64,000 nt of DNA, from contig NZ_PCDP01000001.1 in NCBI RefSeq assembly GCF_003240585.1, positions 186,001 through 250,000 on the forward strand. The letters are read 5' to 3'. Positions 12,168 to 19,658 of the stretch are shown here, in pieces. A program made the translations under genes and the position numbers. The notes under the pieces were generated by a model, which did not search any database, had not been told where the DNA came from, and saw only the letters and a list, made by a program, of their open reading frames with translations. Origin of the DNA: Arminella tubonensis (lineage in GTDB: Bacteria > Pseudomonadota > Alphaproteobacteria > Rhizobiales > Rhizobiaceae). The stretch's first letter is position 1. Every line of letters begins with the position of its first letter.

Positions 12168-12220
12168 CTATAGCCGCAATGTTTCAGTTTGATGACATTT
12201 CCATGAAAGCCGAATGACAC
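12168..12220 (-). promoter_or_regulatory. Pho box array and -10 of the pstS promoter
   Basis: On the minus strand four heptamers are spaced by exactly 4 bases: GTGTCAT, CTTTCAT, ATGTCAT and CTGAAAC (12220 down to 12181). This is the direct-repeat structure bound by phosphorylated PhoB, here long enough for two overlapping boxes. A CTATAG -10 element lies at 12173-12168, 7 bases after the last heptamer, with the Pho box in place of the -35 element. Confidence 0.88.
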
Positions 12221-12340
12221 GTTTTTTCCGGGACTAAGCACGCCGATGCGAGGCCACGTTTAAGCGGGCTAAACGCCTGGTTAACAACATTAGCAATTTC
12301 GAATAAAAATGGGCCGTCGCTCGCTCGATCGAACCATCGG

Positions 12341-12685
12341 CTACAGTCGGATCACATAGTCCTTACGAGTCGTTTCAATCACTTCCCAGGTTCCCCTGAA
12401 GCCAGGTCTCAAGATCATCCGGTCGCCAGCGCGCAAGTGGGTAGCCTCGCCGCCGTCTTCCGTGACGACCGAATACCCCTCAAGAACGTGGAAATATTCC
12501 CATTCGTCATAGACGATGCGCCACTTGCCCGGGGTCGCTTCCCATATGCCGGCATAGAGGCCGCCCTCGGCTTCCTCCACATTCCAAGTCGTGAATTGGG
12601 GAGCGCCGGAGACGAGGCGATCGGCGGCCGGCGTACCCGTCTCCGGCTCGATCCCGGCGGTATCCAATTTCAGATAAGTTGGCAT
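12341..12685 (-). CDS. small cupin-domain protein
   Basis: This 114-residue protein is a single cupin fold of the DUF861/EutQ-like group: a stretch beginning FTTWNVEEAEGGLYAGIWEATPG and the second motif EYFHVLEGYSVVTEDGGEATHLRAGD. These proteins often bind a metal, but the usual histidines of the first motif are not obvious here, so no reaction can be assigned. The start at 12685 is chosen because of a GGGGGAAAG site just upstream. Its start is 51 bases after the metY stop on the same strand, so it may be cotranscribed with metY. Confidence 0.8.
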   Translation of the reverse strand: MPTYLKLDTAGIEPETGTPAADRLVSGAPQFTTWNVEEAEGGLYAGIWEATPGKWRIVYDEWEYFHVLEGYSVVTEDGGEATHLRAGDRMILRPGFRGTWEVIETTRKDYVIRL

Positions 12686-12735
12686 ACTTTCCCCCCGATG
12701 CCGCGACCGCAAATGGTCGCAGCGGCATCCTTTCA

Positions 12736-14019
12736 CTATATCTTCGACAACGACTGCTCGAGGTCGGCGATGATGTCCTTCACATCCTCGATACCGACCG
12801 ACAGCCGGACGACATCAGGGCCGGCGCCGGCGATGATCTTCTGTTCGTCGGTCAGTTGCTTGTGCGTGGTCGATGCCGGATGGATCACCAGCGAGCGCGT
12901 ATCGCCGATATTGGCGAGGTGGGAAAACAGCTCCAATCCTTCGACGAGCGTCTTGCCTGCGGGATAGCCGCCCTTCAGGCCGAACGTGAAGACGGAACCG
13001 GCGCCCTTCGGCGAATAGCGCTTCTGGAGTGCGTAGTTGGGATCATCCTCGAGGCCGGCATAGTTCACCCAGGCCACTTTCTCATGCGTCTTCAGCCAGC
13101 GGGCGACGGCAATGGCGTTGTCGCTATGGCGCTGCATTCTAAGCGGCAGCGTCTCTATACCGGTGAGGATGAGGAACGCATTGAAAGGCGAAATGGCGGG
13201 GCCTAGGTCGCGCAGGCCAAGAACGCGGCAGGCTATGGCAAAGGCGAAATTGCCGAATGTGGAATGCAGCACGATGCCATTATATTCGGGACGGGGCTCC
13301 GACAGCATCGGATAGTTTCCCGACGCCGACCAGTCGAAGGTGCCGCCGTCGACGATGGCGCCGCCCATAGAATTGCCGTGTCCGCCCATGAATTTGGTCA
13401 GCGAGTGAATGATGATATCGGCGCCGTGTTCGAGCGGGCGAATGAGGTATGGGCTCGCCATGGTGTTGTCGACGATCAACGGCAGGCCGTGCTTCTTTGC
13501 GACCGCAGCGATGGCTGCGATATCGACGAAGGTGCCGCCGGGATTGGCGAGGCTCTCAATGAAGATGCCGCGCGTCCGGTCGTCGATCTGGTTCTCGAAG
13601 GTCGTCGGGTCTGCCGGGTCGGCCCAGCGAACCTGCCAGTCGAAGTTCTTGAAGGCATGGCCGAACTGGTTGATCGAACCACCGTAGAGTCTGTTGGCGA
13701 CGACGAAATTACTGCCCGGCTGCATGATGGTGTGAAAGACGAGCATCTGCGCCGCGTGGCCTGATGCCACCGCAAGACCTGCCGTGCCCCCCTCGAGCGC
13801 TGCCACCCTCTCCTCAAGTACAGCCTGCGTCGGGTTCATGATGCGGGTGTAGATATTGCCGAACTGCTGCAACCCGAACAATGCGGCTGCATGGTCGGAA
13901 TCCTGGAAAACGAAAGATGTTGTTTGGTAGATCGGGGTTGCACGTGCCCCGGTGGTCGGATCCGGTTGCGCGCCTGCGTGGATCGCCAGCGTATCGAAGC
14001 CAGGTTTATTGGTCGCCAT
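12736..14019 (-). CDS. metY: O-acetylhomoserine sulfhydrylase (aminocarboxypropyltransferase)
   Basis: This PLP enzyme makes homocysteine from O-acetylhomoserine and sulfide in direct sulfurylation methionine synthesis. It belongs to the Cys/Met metabolism family: SGHAAQMLVFHTIMQPG, DNTMASPYLIRPLEHGADI, and the PLP lysine in HSLTKFMGGHGNSMGG. The length of 427 residues fits OAH sulfhydrylases. Two ATG codons lie at the start; the second (14019) has the better spacing to GGAGG, the first is at 14022. Upstream on the same strand is a CoA-binding protein gene, a common neighbour in rhizobia. I looked for a SAM-II riboswitch before it and did not find one. Confidence 0.94.
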   Translation of the reverse strand: MATNKPGFDTLAIHAGAQPDPTTGARATPIYQTTSFVFQDSDHAAALFGLQQFGNIYTRIMNPTQAVLEERVAALEGGTAGLAVASGHAAQMLVFHTIMQPGSNFVVANRLYGGSINQFGHAFKNFDWQVRWADPADPTTFENQIDDRTRGIFIESLANPGGTFVDIAAIAAVAKKHGLPLIVDNTMASPYLIRPLEHGADIIIHSLTKFMGGHGNSMGGAIVDGGTFDWSASGNYPMLSEPRPEYNGIVLHSTFGNFAFAIACRVLGLRDLGPAISPFNAFLILTGIETLPLRMQRHSDNAIAVARWLKTHEKVAWVNYAGLEDDPNYALQKRYSPKGAGSVFTFGLKGGYPAGKTLVEGLELFSHLANIGDTRSLVIHPASTTHKQLTDEQKIIAGAGPDVVRLSVGIEDVKDIIADLEQSLSKI

Positions 14020-14149
14020 CATATCCTCCCGTGGCTCTTTATCCGAGCGTGGAGGATCATATCGTCTCGAGCGGCAAAGTTAACCGCGATATTACCCCGA
14101 TTGCGCGCTGTCGTAGAAAATCCATCGCCCAATGTCGCGGGTGACAGTC

Positions 14150-14581
14150 TCAGGCAGCCAGCAGACGCGGGATTTCTATGGCAGGACACCGGTCCATCAC
14201 GACCTTGATTCCGGCTGCTTCCGCCACTGCCGCCGCCGCATCGTTGCGAATTTCCAGCTGGCCCCAGATAACGGACGGAAGCGGCTTGAGCGCCAACGCC
14301 TCGTCCACGACGGAATATAGAAATTCCTGCGCGCGGAAGACATCGATCATATCGACGGGCTCGGGGATGTCCCCAAGTTTGGCGTAGACGGTCTGGCCCA
14401 GTATCTCTTTTCCCGCCTGCCCGGGATTGATGGGAATAACGCGATATCCCCTGGACAGCAGGTAGCCCATGACCTCATTACTCGGGCGCAAAGCGTTGGG
14501 CGATGCACCGACGAGCGCGATGGTCTTCACGCTTCGCAAAATATCGGCGATATAGGAATTGTCATAGTGATCATGGTTCAT
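14150..14581 (-). CDS. CoA-binding domain protein
   Basis: This 143-residue cytoplasmic protein is a Rossmann-type CoA-binding domain of the YccU group, with the nucleotide loop in KTIALVGASPNALRPSNEVM and the later segments GYRVIPINPGQAGKEILG and VVMDRCPAIEIPRL. The start at 14581 has a GGAGGAGG ribosome binding site; a much longer open frame upstream has no support. It sits upstream of metY on the same strand with 130 bases between them, and homologues are often found beside OAH sulfhydrylase genes. The biochemical role is not known. Confidence 0.88.
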   Translation of the reverse strand: MNHDHYDNSYIADILRSVKTIALVGASPNALRPSNEVMGYLLSRGYRVIPINPGQAGKEILGQTVYAKLGDIPEPVDMIDVFRAQEFLYSVVDEALALKPLPSVIWGQLEIRNDAAAAVAEAAGIKVVMDRCPAIEIPRLLAA

Positions 14582-14692
14582 CTCGACCCTCCTCCGGCTT
14601 CGATCACGACTGCGTTCACGCCCTGATCCGGGTGAACTTTTTCGGCAGATCAAACGTATATAGGGATCATAGTCGAAGTCAGGATCATCCCG

Positions 14693-15019
14693 ATGAAAAA
14701 GATTGTTCTGCTTGGTCTGGTCGTCGCCTCTACGGCAGCGACCCCGGCGCTCGCCATCAACCGATACAACGCCCTGTCCTACACCTGCCCCCAGGCCCAG
14801 GCGCTGATTTTGCGGGAACGCGCGGTCATCCTGCGCTATCCGGCCGAGCGCGTTAGAAACATGACGCTGTACGATCGATTTGTCGCAGACCGCGATGCCT
14901 GCGACATCGGCTTTTACGCTTACCGGACCTACATCCCGACAAAGGGAGACCAGAGCTGCCCGGTCTACATATGCCGCCCATCGTCCGATTTCGATCACCA
15001 CCGCATAATCATACCTTGA
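14693..15019 (+). CDS. small secreted protein of unknown function
   Basis: The 108-residue product has a clean signal peptide (MKKIVLLGLVVASTAATPALA) and a mature part of about 87 residues with four cysteines (near residues 32, 70, 84 and 88), which could form two disulfides in the periplasm. I do not recognise the family. It is divergent from the CoA-binding protein gene, with 111 bases between the two start codons. Confidence 0.7.
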   Translation: MKKIVLLGLVVASTAATPALAINRYNALSYTCPQAQALILRERAVILRYPAERVRNMTLYDRFVADRDACDIGFYAYRTYIPTKGDQSCPVYICRPSSDFDHHRIIIP

Positions 15020-15423
15020 TCCGCATTTGCCGTGGACCGTTCCCGTGCTGGAAGGCCGTGCGCATCGCATGGTTTAGTTACTGTTCTCTAATTTTGATTC
15101 TGTGAAATGGTGGCCATCGTGTCGTTTTGGAACAGCGTCGGGAACACGGTGTTATCCGACCTGCGCGATGCCATAATATACCCGTTATATGCATGTTTTG
15201 TTCACGTACTTATTAGTAACATCTCATAGTTGAGTAGCAAGCCTTGAAAAGTAATCTGGGATGGTGCGGCGCACAATTCAGATTCAACGCACGTAAAGGT
15301 AGATTTCAGAAGCAGTCATGTTTCGCAAAATAAGTTGCCTTTCGTGCTATTGCCGATCATATGGCGCGGATATTTCCACATGCGGCCACATTGCTGCCTG
15401 CACCAACAAGTTCCGAGGTATCC
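15020..15423. other. AT-rich intergenic region
   Basis: No gene is supported here. The stretch is more AT-rich than its surroundings, especially near 15165-15250. A GGAAC-N16-TGTTAT match to an EcfG promoter lies at 15129-15155 on the plus strand, but the next gene starts 270 bases further on, so its meaning is uncertain. Confidence 0.4.
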
Positions 15424-16260
15424 GTGTCCGTCGATGTGATCGCCTTCGTTCTCTTCGGCGCGCTGCTTCACGCCACCTGGAATGCGATCATCAAGGCCGG
15501 GACCAACAAATCCCTCGATGCGGCATTGGTATCGGCCGGCGGCGCGGTCACCGCCCTGCCGTTTCTGGCTTTCCTGCCCTATCCCCTCCCCGCGGCGTGG
15601 CCATTCATCGGCGCGTCCGCCATCCTGCAGTTCATGTATTTCCAGCTGGTGGCAGCCGCCTACCGCGCCGGCGACATCGGGCTCGTCTATCCACTGATGC
15701 GCGGTGTCGCCCCGCTGATCATCGTCGCGACCAGCGGCTTCATTCTGCAGGAGACGCTGTCCGGAGGGGCGCTCATCGGCGTCATGACGATCTGCGCCGG
15801 TATCCTGACGCTTGCCTTCGAAGCCCGAAAAGGTGGCCGGCATGCGATCATGCTGGCGCTTGCCAATGCCTGCGTCATCGCCACCTATACCTATGTCGAC
15901 GGCATCGGGGCACGCCGTGCCGGCAATCCCATTTCATATACGCTCTGGATGGCACTGTTGCCGCCGGTGCTGTTGTTCGCCTGGGCGATCTCGCGTCGCG
16001 GCGTCTATGCGGTCGCGGCCCATGTTCGTTACAACTGGTGGCGCGGACTGATCGGCGGCGGCGGCTCGATCGCTTCCTACGGCATCGCGCTCTGGGCGAT
16101 GACCAAGGCGCCGGTCGCAACTGTCGCGGCATTGCGCGAAAGCTCGATCCTTTTCGCGCTGGTGATTTCGGTGGTCGTGCTGAAGGAAAAATCGAGCATC
16201 TGGCGCTATATCGCCGGCGCCATCATCGCCGCCGGCGTGCTGATTTTAAGGCTGAGGTGA
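15424..16260 (+). CDS. DMT-superfamily permease (EamA type)
   Basis: This inner-membrane protein has about ten hydrophobic segments arranged as two EamA repeats, as in the drug/metabolite transporter superfamily. Features include LLHATWNAIIKAGTNKS at the start, YRAGDIGLVYPLMRGVAPLI in the first repeat and LRESSILFALVISVVVLKEK in the second, which ends in VLILRLR. I prefer the GTG at 15424, with GAGG five bases upstream, over the ATG at 15361, whose extra 21 residues are polar and unlike the family. The substrate cannot be told from sequence. Confidence 0.85.
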   Translation: MSVDVIAFVLFGALLHATWNAIIKAGTNKSLDAALVSAGGAVTALPFLAFLPYPLPAAWPFIGASAILQFMYFQLVAAAYRAGDIGLVYPLMRGVAPLIIVATSGFILQETLSGGALIGVMTICAGILTLAFEARKGGRHAIMLALANACVIATYTYVDGIGARRAGNPISYTLWMALLPPVLLFAWAISRRGVYAVAAHVRYNWWRGLIGGGGSIASYGIALWAMTKAPVATVAALRESSILFALVISVVVLKEKSSIWRYIAGAIIAAGVLILRLR

Positions 16261-16303
16261 GATGCAATTCCGGCAAATAATGTGGTACCATAATACCGTA
16301 TAT

Positions 16304-16315
16304 TCAACTAGTTGA
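16304..16315. repeat. 12-bp perfect palindrome upstream of rplM
   Basis: TCAACTAGTTGA is a perfect palindrome about 40 bases before the -35 element of the rplM promoter. It has the size of a dimeric repressor site, but no regulator is known. Confidence 0.35.
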
Positions 16316-16355
16316 TTTTGTTACGGAATTTTTCCAATCGTCCAAATTATCGATA

Positions 16356-16384
16356 TTGACCTGTTCGCGCCAACATCTTATAAG
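16356..16384 (+). promoter_or_regulatory. sigma-70-type promoter of rplM-rpsI
   Basis: TTGACC at 16356 and TATAAG at 16379 are separated by 17 bases, a near-consensus housekeeping promoter. Transcription would start near 16391, giving a leader of about 117 bases. Confidence 0.75.
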
Positions 16385-16390
16385 CCGCAC

Positions 16391-16507
16391 CAGATCGCAG
16401 CCTTCCGGGGCTGCTTTCTTTTTGACGTGAGCTCGCTCGCGTCAATTCAAGCAACAAGAAACGCCCTGATGCCTTCGGGTCAAGGGTCCTAAAAGAGAGT
16501 ATACAAC
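16391..16507 (+). promoter_or_regulatory. structured 5' leader of rplM-rpsI
   Basis: Three hairpins follow the promoter. The first (GCAGCC/GGCTGC, 16397-16414) is followed by TTTCTTTTT and looks like an intrinsic terminator. The second (16422-16445, about 10 bp with one G-T pair) overlaps that T-run. The third (16464-16486) has a TTCG tetraloop and an outer CCCT/AGGG stem. The first hairpin could end the upstream permease transcript or attenuate this operon; its place just after the predicted start site favours attenuation. Ribosomal protein operons are often controlled through such leaders. Confidence 0.55.
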
Positions 16508-16972
16508 ATGGCAACCTTCTCCCAGAAGCCTGCAGAGGTGGAGAAGAAGTGGGTGCTCATCGACGCCGAAGGGCTCGTCGTTGGCCGTCTCGCTTCTATC
16601 ATCGCAATGCGTCTGCGCGGCAAGCATAAGCCGACCTTTACACCGCATGTCGACGACGGCGACAATGTCATCGTCATCAATGCCGACAAGGTCGTATTCA
16701 CCGGCAAGAAGTACGAAGACAAGGTTTACTACTGGCACACCGGTTATGCCGGCGGCATCAAGGAGCGTACGGCTCGCCAGCTGATCGAAGGCCGCTTTCC
16801 GGAGCGCGTTCTCGAAAAGGCTGTTGAACGCATGGTTCCGCGCGGCCCGCTCGGCCGTCGCCAGATGAAGAACCTGCGCGTCTATGCCGGTTCGAACCAT
16901 CCCCATGAAGCTCAGCAGCCCGTCTCTCTCGACGTTGCAGCGCTGAACAGCAAGAACACAAGGAGCGCCTGA
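16508..16972 (+). CDS. rplM: 50S ribosomal protein L13
   Basis: L13 is an early-assembly protein of the large ribosomal subunit. The 154-residue product has the family's typical parts: [17 protein letters not shown] near the start, [24 protein letters not shown], and the signature region [30 protein letters not shown]. It is followed after 2 bases by rpsI, the standard operon pairing, and preceded by a strong promoter and a structured leader. Confidence 0.98.
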   Translation: MATFSQKPAEVEKKWVLIDAEGLVVGRLASIIAMRLRGKHKPTFTPHVDDGDNVIVINADKVVFTGKKYEDKVYYWHTGYAGGIKERTARQLIEGRFPERVLEKAVERMVPRGPLGRRQMKNLRVYAGSNHPHEAQQPVSLDVAALNSKNTRSA

Positions 16973-16974
16973 TA

Positions 16975-17442
16975 ATGGCTGACCTCTCTTCCCTGAAGGA
17001 TCTCGGCACGTCGTCGGAAGCAGCTGCTCCGGTTCACGTTCGCAAGGTCGACTCGCTCGGACGCTCGTATGCGACCGGCAAGCGCAAGAACGCGGTTGCC
17101 CGCGTATGGTTGAAGCCGGGTTCCGGCAAGATCATCATCAACGGCAAGGACTACCTCGCATACTTCGCACGCCCGGTTCTGCAGATGATCCTGCGCCAGC
17201 CGATCGTTGCTGCTGCTCGCGATGGCCAGTTCGACATCATCGCAACGGTTGCCGGCGGCGGTCTTTCCGGCCAGGCCGGTGCTGTTCGTCACGGTCTGTC
17301 CAAGGCCCTCACCTACTTCGAGCCGGGCCTGCGTCCGGTCCTGAAGAAGGGTGGCTTCCTGACCCGCGACAGCCGTGTGGTCGAACGTAAAAAGTACGGC
17401 AAGGCCAAGGCCCGTCGTTCGTTCCAGTTCTCCAAGCGTTAA
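16975..17442 (+). CDS. rpsI: 30S ribosomal protein S9
   Basis: S9 belongs to the head of the small ribosomal subunit, with its C-terminal tail near the P site. The 155-residue product has an alphaproteobacterial N-terminal extension of about 25 residues, then [40 protein letters not shown] and the basic end [18 protein letters not shown]. It is the second gene of the rplM-rpsI operon and is followed by an intrinsic terminator. Confidence 0.98.
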   Translation: MADLSSLKDLGTSSEAAAPVHVRKVDSLGRSYATGKRKNAVARVWLKPGSGKIIINGKDYLAYFARPVLQMILRQPIVAAARDGQFDIIATVAGGGLSGQAGAVRHGLSKALTYFEPGLRPVLKKGGFLTRDSRVVERKKYGKAKARRSFQFSKR

Positions 17443-17464
17443 TCGCTTCGATATCCAAATTTGC

Positions 17465-17492
17465 AAAAGGCCGGGTTTCTACCCGGCCTTTT
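17465..17492 (+). terminator. intrinsic terminator of rplM-rpsI
   Basis: AAAAGGCCGGGT pairs perfectly with ACCCGGCCTTTT around a TTCT loop, 22 bases after the rpsI stop. With A- and T-rich arms it could also stop transcription from the opposite strand (nrsF). Confidence 0.92.
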
Positions 17493-17521
17493 CGTTTGTA
17501 CAGCGTTGAAATATTCGATCG

Positions 17522-18157
17522 CTACCAGCGCAGCAGTTTCGATCCGGCGATGTAGCCGACCAGGGTGACGAGCGCGATTGCGATCGGATACCAGAGCGCG
17601 ACGAACAGCGGGCTGTCGTCCGTGCAGTTCGAAGCATAGAAGGTGGCGGCGATGCCGCTTGCGGCAAGGCCGGCAACCGCACCGGCGATGCCGGGCCTTT
17701 CCGGCGCGCCCTGCCTCAGCGCGAAGAGGAAGCAGGCGAGCGGCCCGATCGACAGAAGCGGAATGAAGGTCAGGCAGAAGCGGGCGTTGTGGCCGACCAT
17801 GCGTGCGCTCCAGCTATCTGCCGGCATGACAGCCATTTCAGTGAAAACCGCTGCAGCAAGCAAAAGCGGCGCAGCGACAAGCGCCCAGCCCCAGAGCTTG
17901 AGCGGAACACCGGGGCGGCCGATCCTGTAGACCAGGCTGAACGCAGTCGCTGCCAGGGCGATCGTGAAGACGAACTTGAAGAGGAAGCGGTTCGTCTGGA
18001 TGGCAGTTGCTATGTCGTCGCGAAAGCCGATGCCAGCGAAGAACATCGCGCCTGAAATCAGAATGCCGACCCCCGCCGCAAGCGCCAACGTCCGCCCGAT
18101 CCGGGAGCGAACCGGCGCATCCTGCGCTAGAAGGTTGATGAAGTCATTGGTCTCCAC
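17522..18157 (-). CDS. nrsF: NrsF-like anti-sigma factor (DUF1109)
   Basis: This inner-membrane protein is predicted to hold its cognate ECF sigma factor inactive until a signal arrives. The 211-residue product has a short cytoplasmic N-terminus (ETNDFINLLAQDAPV) and six hydrophobic segments, as in NrsF of Caulobacter. Three cysteines stand out: in ARFCLTF, LACFLF and YASNCTDD; NrsF proteins use a conserved cysteine pair for sensing. The start is GTG; 18157 has a better placed GGAG than the GTG at 18166. It overlaps the end of the sigma gene by 14 bases, so the pair is translationally coupled. Confidence 0.88.
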   Translation of the reverse strand: METNDFINLLAQDAPVRSRIGRTLALAAGVGILISGAMFFAGIGFRDDIATAIQTNRFLFKFVFTIALAATAFSLVYRIGRPGVPLKLWGWALVAAPLLLAAAVFTEMAVMPADSWSARMVGHNARFCLTFIPLLSIGPLACFLFALRQGAPERPGIAGAVAGLAASGIAATFYASNCTDDSPLFVALWYPIAIALVTLVGYIAGSKLLRW

Positions 18158-18710
18158 TAATTTCACTCCGATACAAGGCGGCCAGCGCCTTCAAGGCCCG
18201 GTGCAGCGCCACGCGCACCGCACCTTCCGTCATTTTCAGTCGATCAGCCGTTTCGCGGACACTGGTACCCTCGACTGAAATCGAGCGAACGATCGTGCGC
18301 TGCGGATCCTTCAGCAGCGCCAACATGTGATCGACATCGAGCCGATCCAGGGCGTCGACCTGTTCTTCCGCCTCCAGTGTCGCGATGACATCGTCGATGG
18401 GTATGTTCACGTGACGCCCGCGCCGACGCAGGCTGTCGATCATCTTGTTGCGGACGATCGTCGATATCCACGGGCCGATCGGACGCGAAGCATCCCATGT
18501 CCCGCGCTTCAGATGGATCGCCAGCAGCACTTCCTGCACCACGTCTTCCGCCTCGCTCAGCGGCGCGCCAAAATGATCGCAACGCCTGCGCGCCATGGCC
18601 CGCAGATGCGGCGTCACGGCGGACAGGAAGCGGTGATAGGCTTGCGTATCGCCAGCCATAGCCGCGCGCATCCAGTCCGCCCACTCTCTTTCGCGCGCCG
18701 AATAATTCAT
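18144..18710 (-). CDS. sigF: ECF sigma factor paired with NrsF
   Basis: This 188-residue RNA polymerase sigma factor has only regions 2 and 4, as in the ECF group: region 2 with EAEDVVQEVLLAIHLKRGTWDASRPIGPWISTIVRNKMIDSLRRR, and region 4 with SVRETADRLKMTEGAVRVALHRALKAL as the DNA-reading helix-turn-helix. It is encoded with an NrsF-like anti-sigma factor, so it corresponds to the SigF-type sigma factors that respond to metals. The divergent bufferin operon and its own upstream region carry the same candidate promoter, which suggests both are its targets. The predicted transcript start lies only a few bases before the ATG, so translation may start close to the 5' end or at the internal ATG at 18671. 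Confidence 0.9.
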   Translation of the reverse strand: MNYSAREREWADWMRAAMAGDTQAYHRFLSAVTPHLRAMARRRCDHFGAPLSEAEDVVQEVLLAIHLKRGTWDASRPIGPWISTIVRNKMIDSLRRRGRHVNIPIDDVIATLEAEEQVDALDRLDVDHMLALLKDPQRTIVRSISVEGTSVRETADRLKMTEGAVRVALHRALKALAALYRSEISGDQ

Positions 18711-18722
18711 TCAGCACTTCTC

Positions 18723-18750
18723 ACTACGGCGAAACACACGGTTTTGTTAC
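18723..18750 (-). promoter_or_regulatory. candidate ECF promoter of the sigF-nrsF pair
   Basis: On the minus strand GTAACA (18750-18745) is followed after 16 bases by CGTAGT (18728-18723). The same arrangement, GTAATG-N16-CGTAGA, stands before the divergent bufferin operon. The shared motif suggests autoregulation by the sigma factor. Confidence 0.6.
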
Positions 18751-18884
18751 CGGCAGCGGCCATATTTCTCAGCTTTGTCGCGCAGCCGGATATCTGCACG
18801 CATCGTTCCCACATACGTCGCTCTCCCTCGATGCGCCTTTGATATCGTAACAATTCCGTTTTTGAAATTTTTTTCGCCCAGCGT

Positions 18885-18912
18885 GTAATGTTTGCCGAGA
18901 GCGCTCCGTAGA
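18885..18912 (+). promoter_or_regulatory. candidate ECF promoter of the bufferin operon
   Basis: GTAATG at 18885 is followed after 16 bases by CGTAGA at 18907, matching the spacing and core (GTAA and CGTAG) of the promoter candidate before sigF. The predicted start near 18918 leaves a 43-base leader with a CGGAG ribosome binding site before the first precursor gene. Confidence 0.6.
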
Positions 18913-18960
18913 CGTCGATGCAAGCCAATAACGGCTCGCATTTGTTACGGAGATAAAATC

Positions 18961-19233
18961 ATGAAGACCAGCATCATCACTCTGGCACTTGCCGGTTCGC
19001 TTGCTTCCGCTCTCGCATCCGTTGCGGCAGTGCCTGCCTCCGCTGCCGATACCTCGAAGGAAAAGTGCTACGGCGTTGCTCTCAAGGGCCAGAACGATTG
19101 CGCGGCCGGCAAACATGATTGCGCCGGCAAGTCGAAGGTCAACTACGACAAGATGTCCTTCAAGCTGGTTCCGACCGGCTCCTGCGTCTCGATGAAGACC
19201 CCCAAGGGCCACGGCTCGCTGACGGCGGCCTGA
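18961..19233 (+). CDS. bufA1: bufferin-type precursor, DUF2282 (first copy)
   Basis: This is a 90-residue exported precursor of the DUF2282 family, predicted to be modified at cysteines by the neighbouring DUF692 enzyme. A signal peptide (to about residue 28, PASA-AD) is followed by a mature part with four cysteines at residues 36, 47, 54 and 75, in [24 protein letters not shown] and TGSCVSM. Bufferins are copper-binding ribosomal peptides whose core cysteines become thiooxazoles. Compared with the next gene this copy lacks one residue between the second and third cysteines and has a histidine there (GKHDC). It starts the operon, behind a candidate ECF promoter and a CGGAG site. Confidence 0.9.
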   Translation: MKTSIITLALAGSLASALASVAAVPASAADTSKEKCYGVALKGQNDCAAGKHDCAGKSKVNYDKMSFKLVPTGSCVSMKTPKGHGSLTAA

Positions 19234-19284
19234 TCTATCGCCGACGCTCACTCCCACTAAATTACAAGAACTTCGGAGATTATC

Positions 19285-19563
19285 ATGACCAAGATTCCCG
19301 CAGTCGCCTTTGCAGCCTCGGTTGCCGCTGCACTCACATTGCTCGGCAGCGTTCCGGCCTCGGCCGCGCCCAAGGAAAAGTGCTTCGGCGTTGCCATGAA
19401 GGGCCAGAACGATTGCGCCGCAGGAGCGGGCACGACCTGCGCCGGCACCGCAAAGGTCGACTACCAGCAGAATTCCTGGAAGCTCGTCCCGGGCGGAACC
19501 TGCGAAACAACCAAGACCCCGAATGGCCACGGCACCCTGACGCCAGGCCCGGCCCCCGTCTGA
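19285..19563 (+). CDS. bufA1: bufferin-type precursor, DUF2282 (second copy)
   Basis: A 92-residue paralogue of the preceding gene, with a signal peptide ending near PASAA and cysteines at residues 33, 44, 52 and 73. The central part reads [16 protein letters not shown], the usual form in the family, and is one residue longer than in the first copy. The spacing of the outer cysteines (11 and 21 residues) is the same in both. A tail [15 protein letters not shown] follows the last cysteine. The gene lies 51 bases after the first copy, so the two are a tandem duplication expressed together. Confidence 0.9.
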   Translation: MTKIPAVAFAASVAAALTLLGSVPASAAPKEKCFGVAMKGQNDCAAGAGTTCAGTAKVDYQQNSWKLVPGGTCETTKTPNGHGTLTPGPAPV

Positions 19564-19658
19564 ACCTCCACTAAAGCCAAGTTCATATCTGAATTCCGCA
19601 AAGACCGGCGGCGCTGTCCCGGCCGCGCCGCCACCCGAACGCACGAAGGAGTTTCGCC

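Noticed and set aside
14020..14149. Possible SAM-II riboswitch before metY
   Set aside because: The pseudoknot core sequences expected in alphaproteobacterial SAM-II RNAs were not found on the minus strand.
15129..15155. EcfG-type promoter (GGAAC-N16-TGTTAT)
   Set aside because: The spacing fits, but no gene starts within 250 bases downstream, so it is listed only in the intergenic entry.
19119..19574. 151-codon frame covering both precursor genes
   Set aside because: It is out of frame with two well-supported DUF2282 genes and has an arginine-rich shadow composition.
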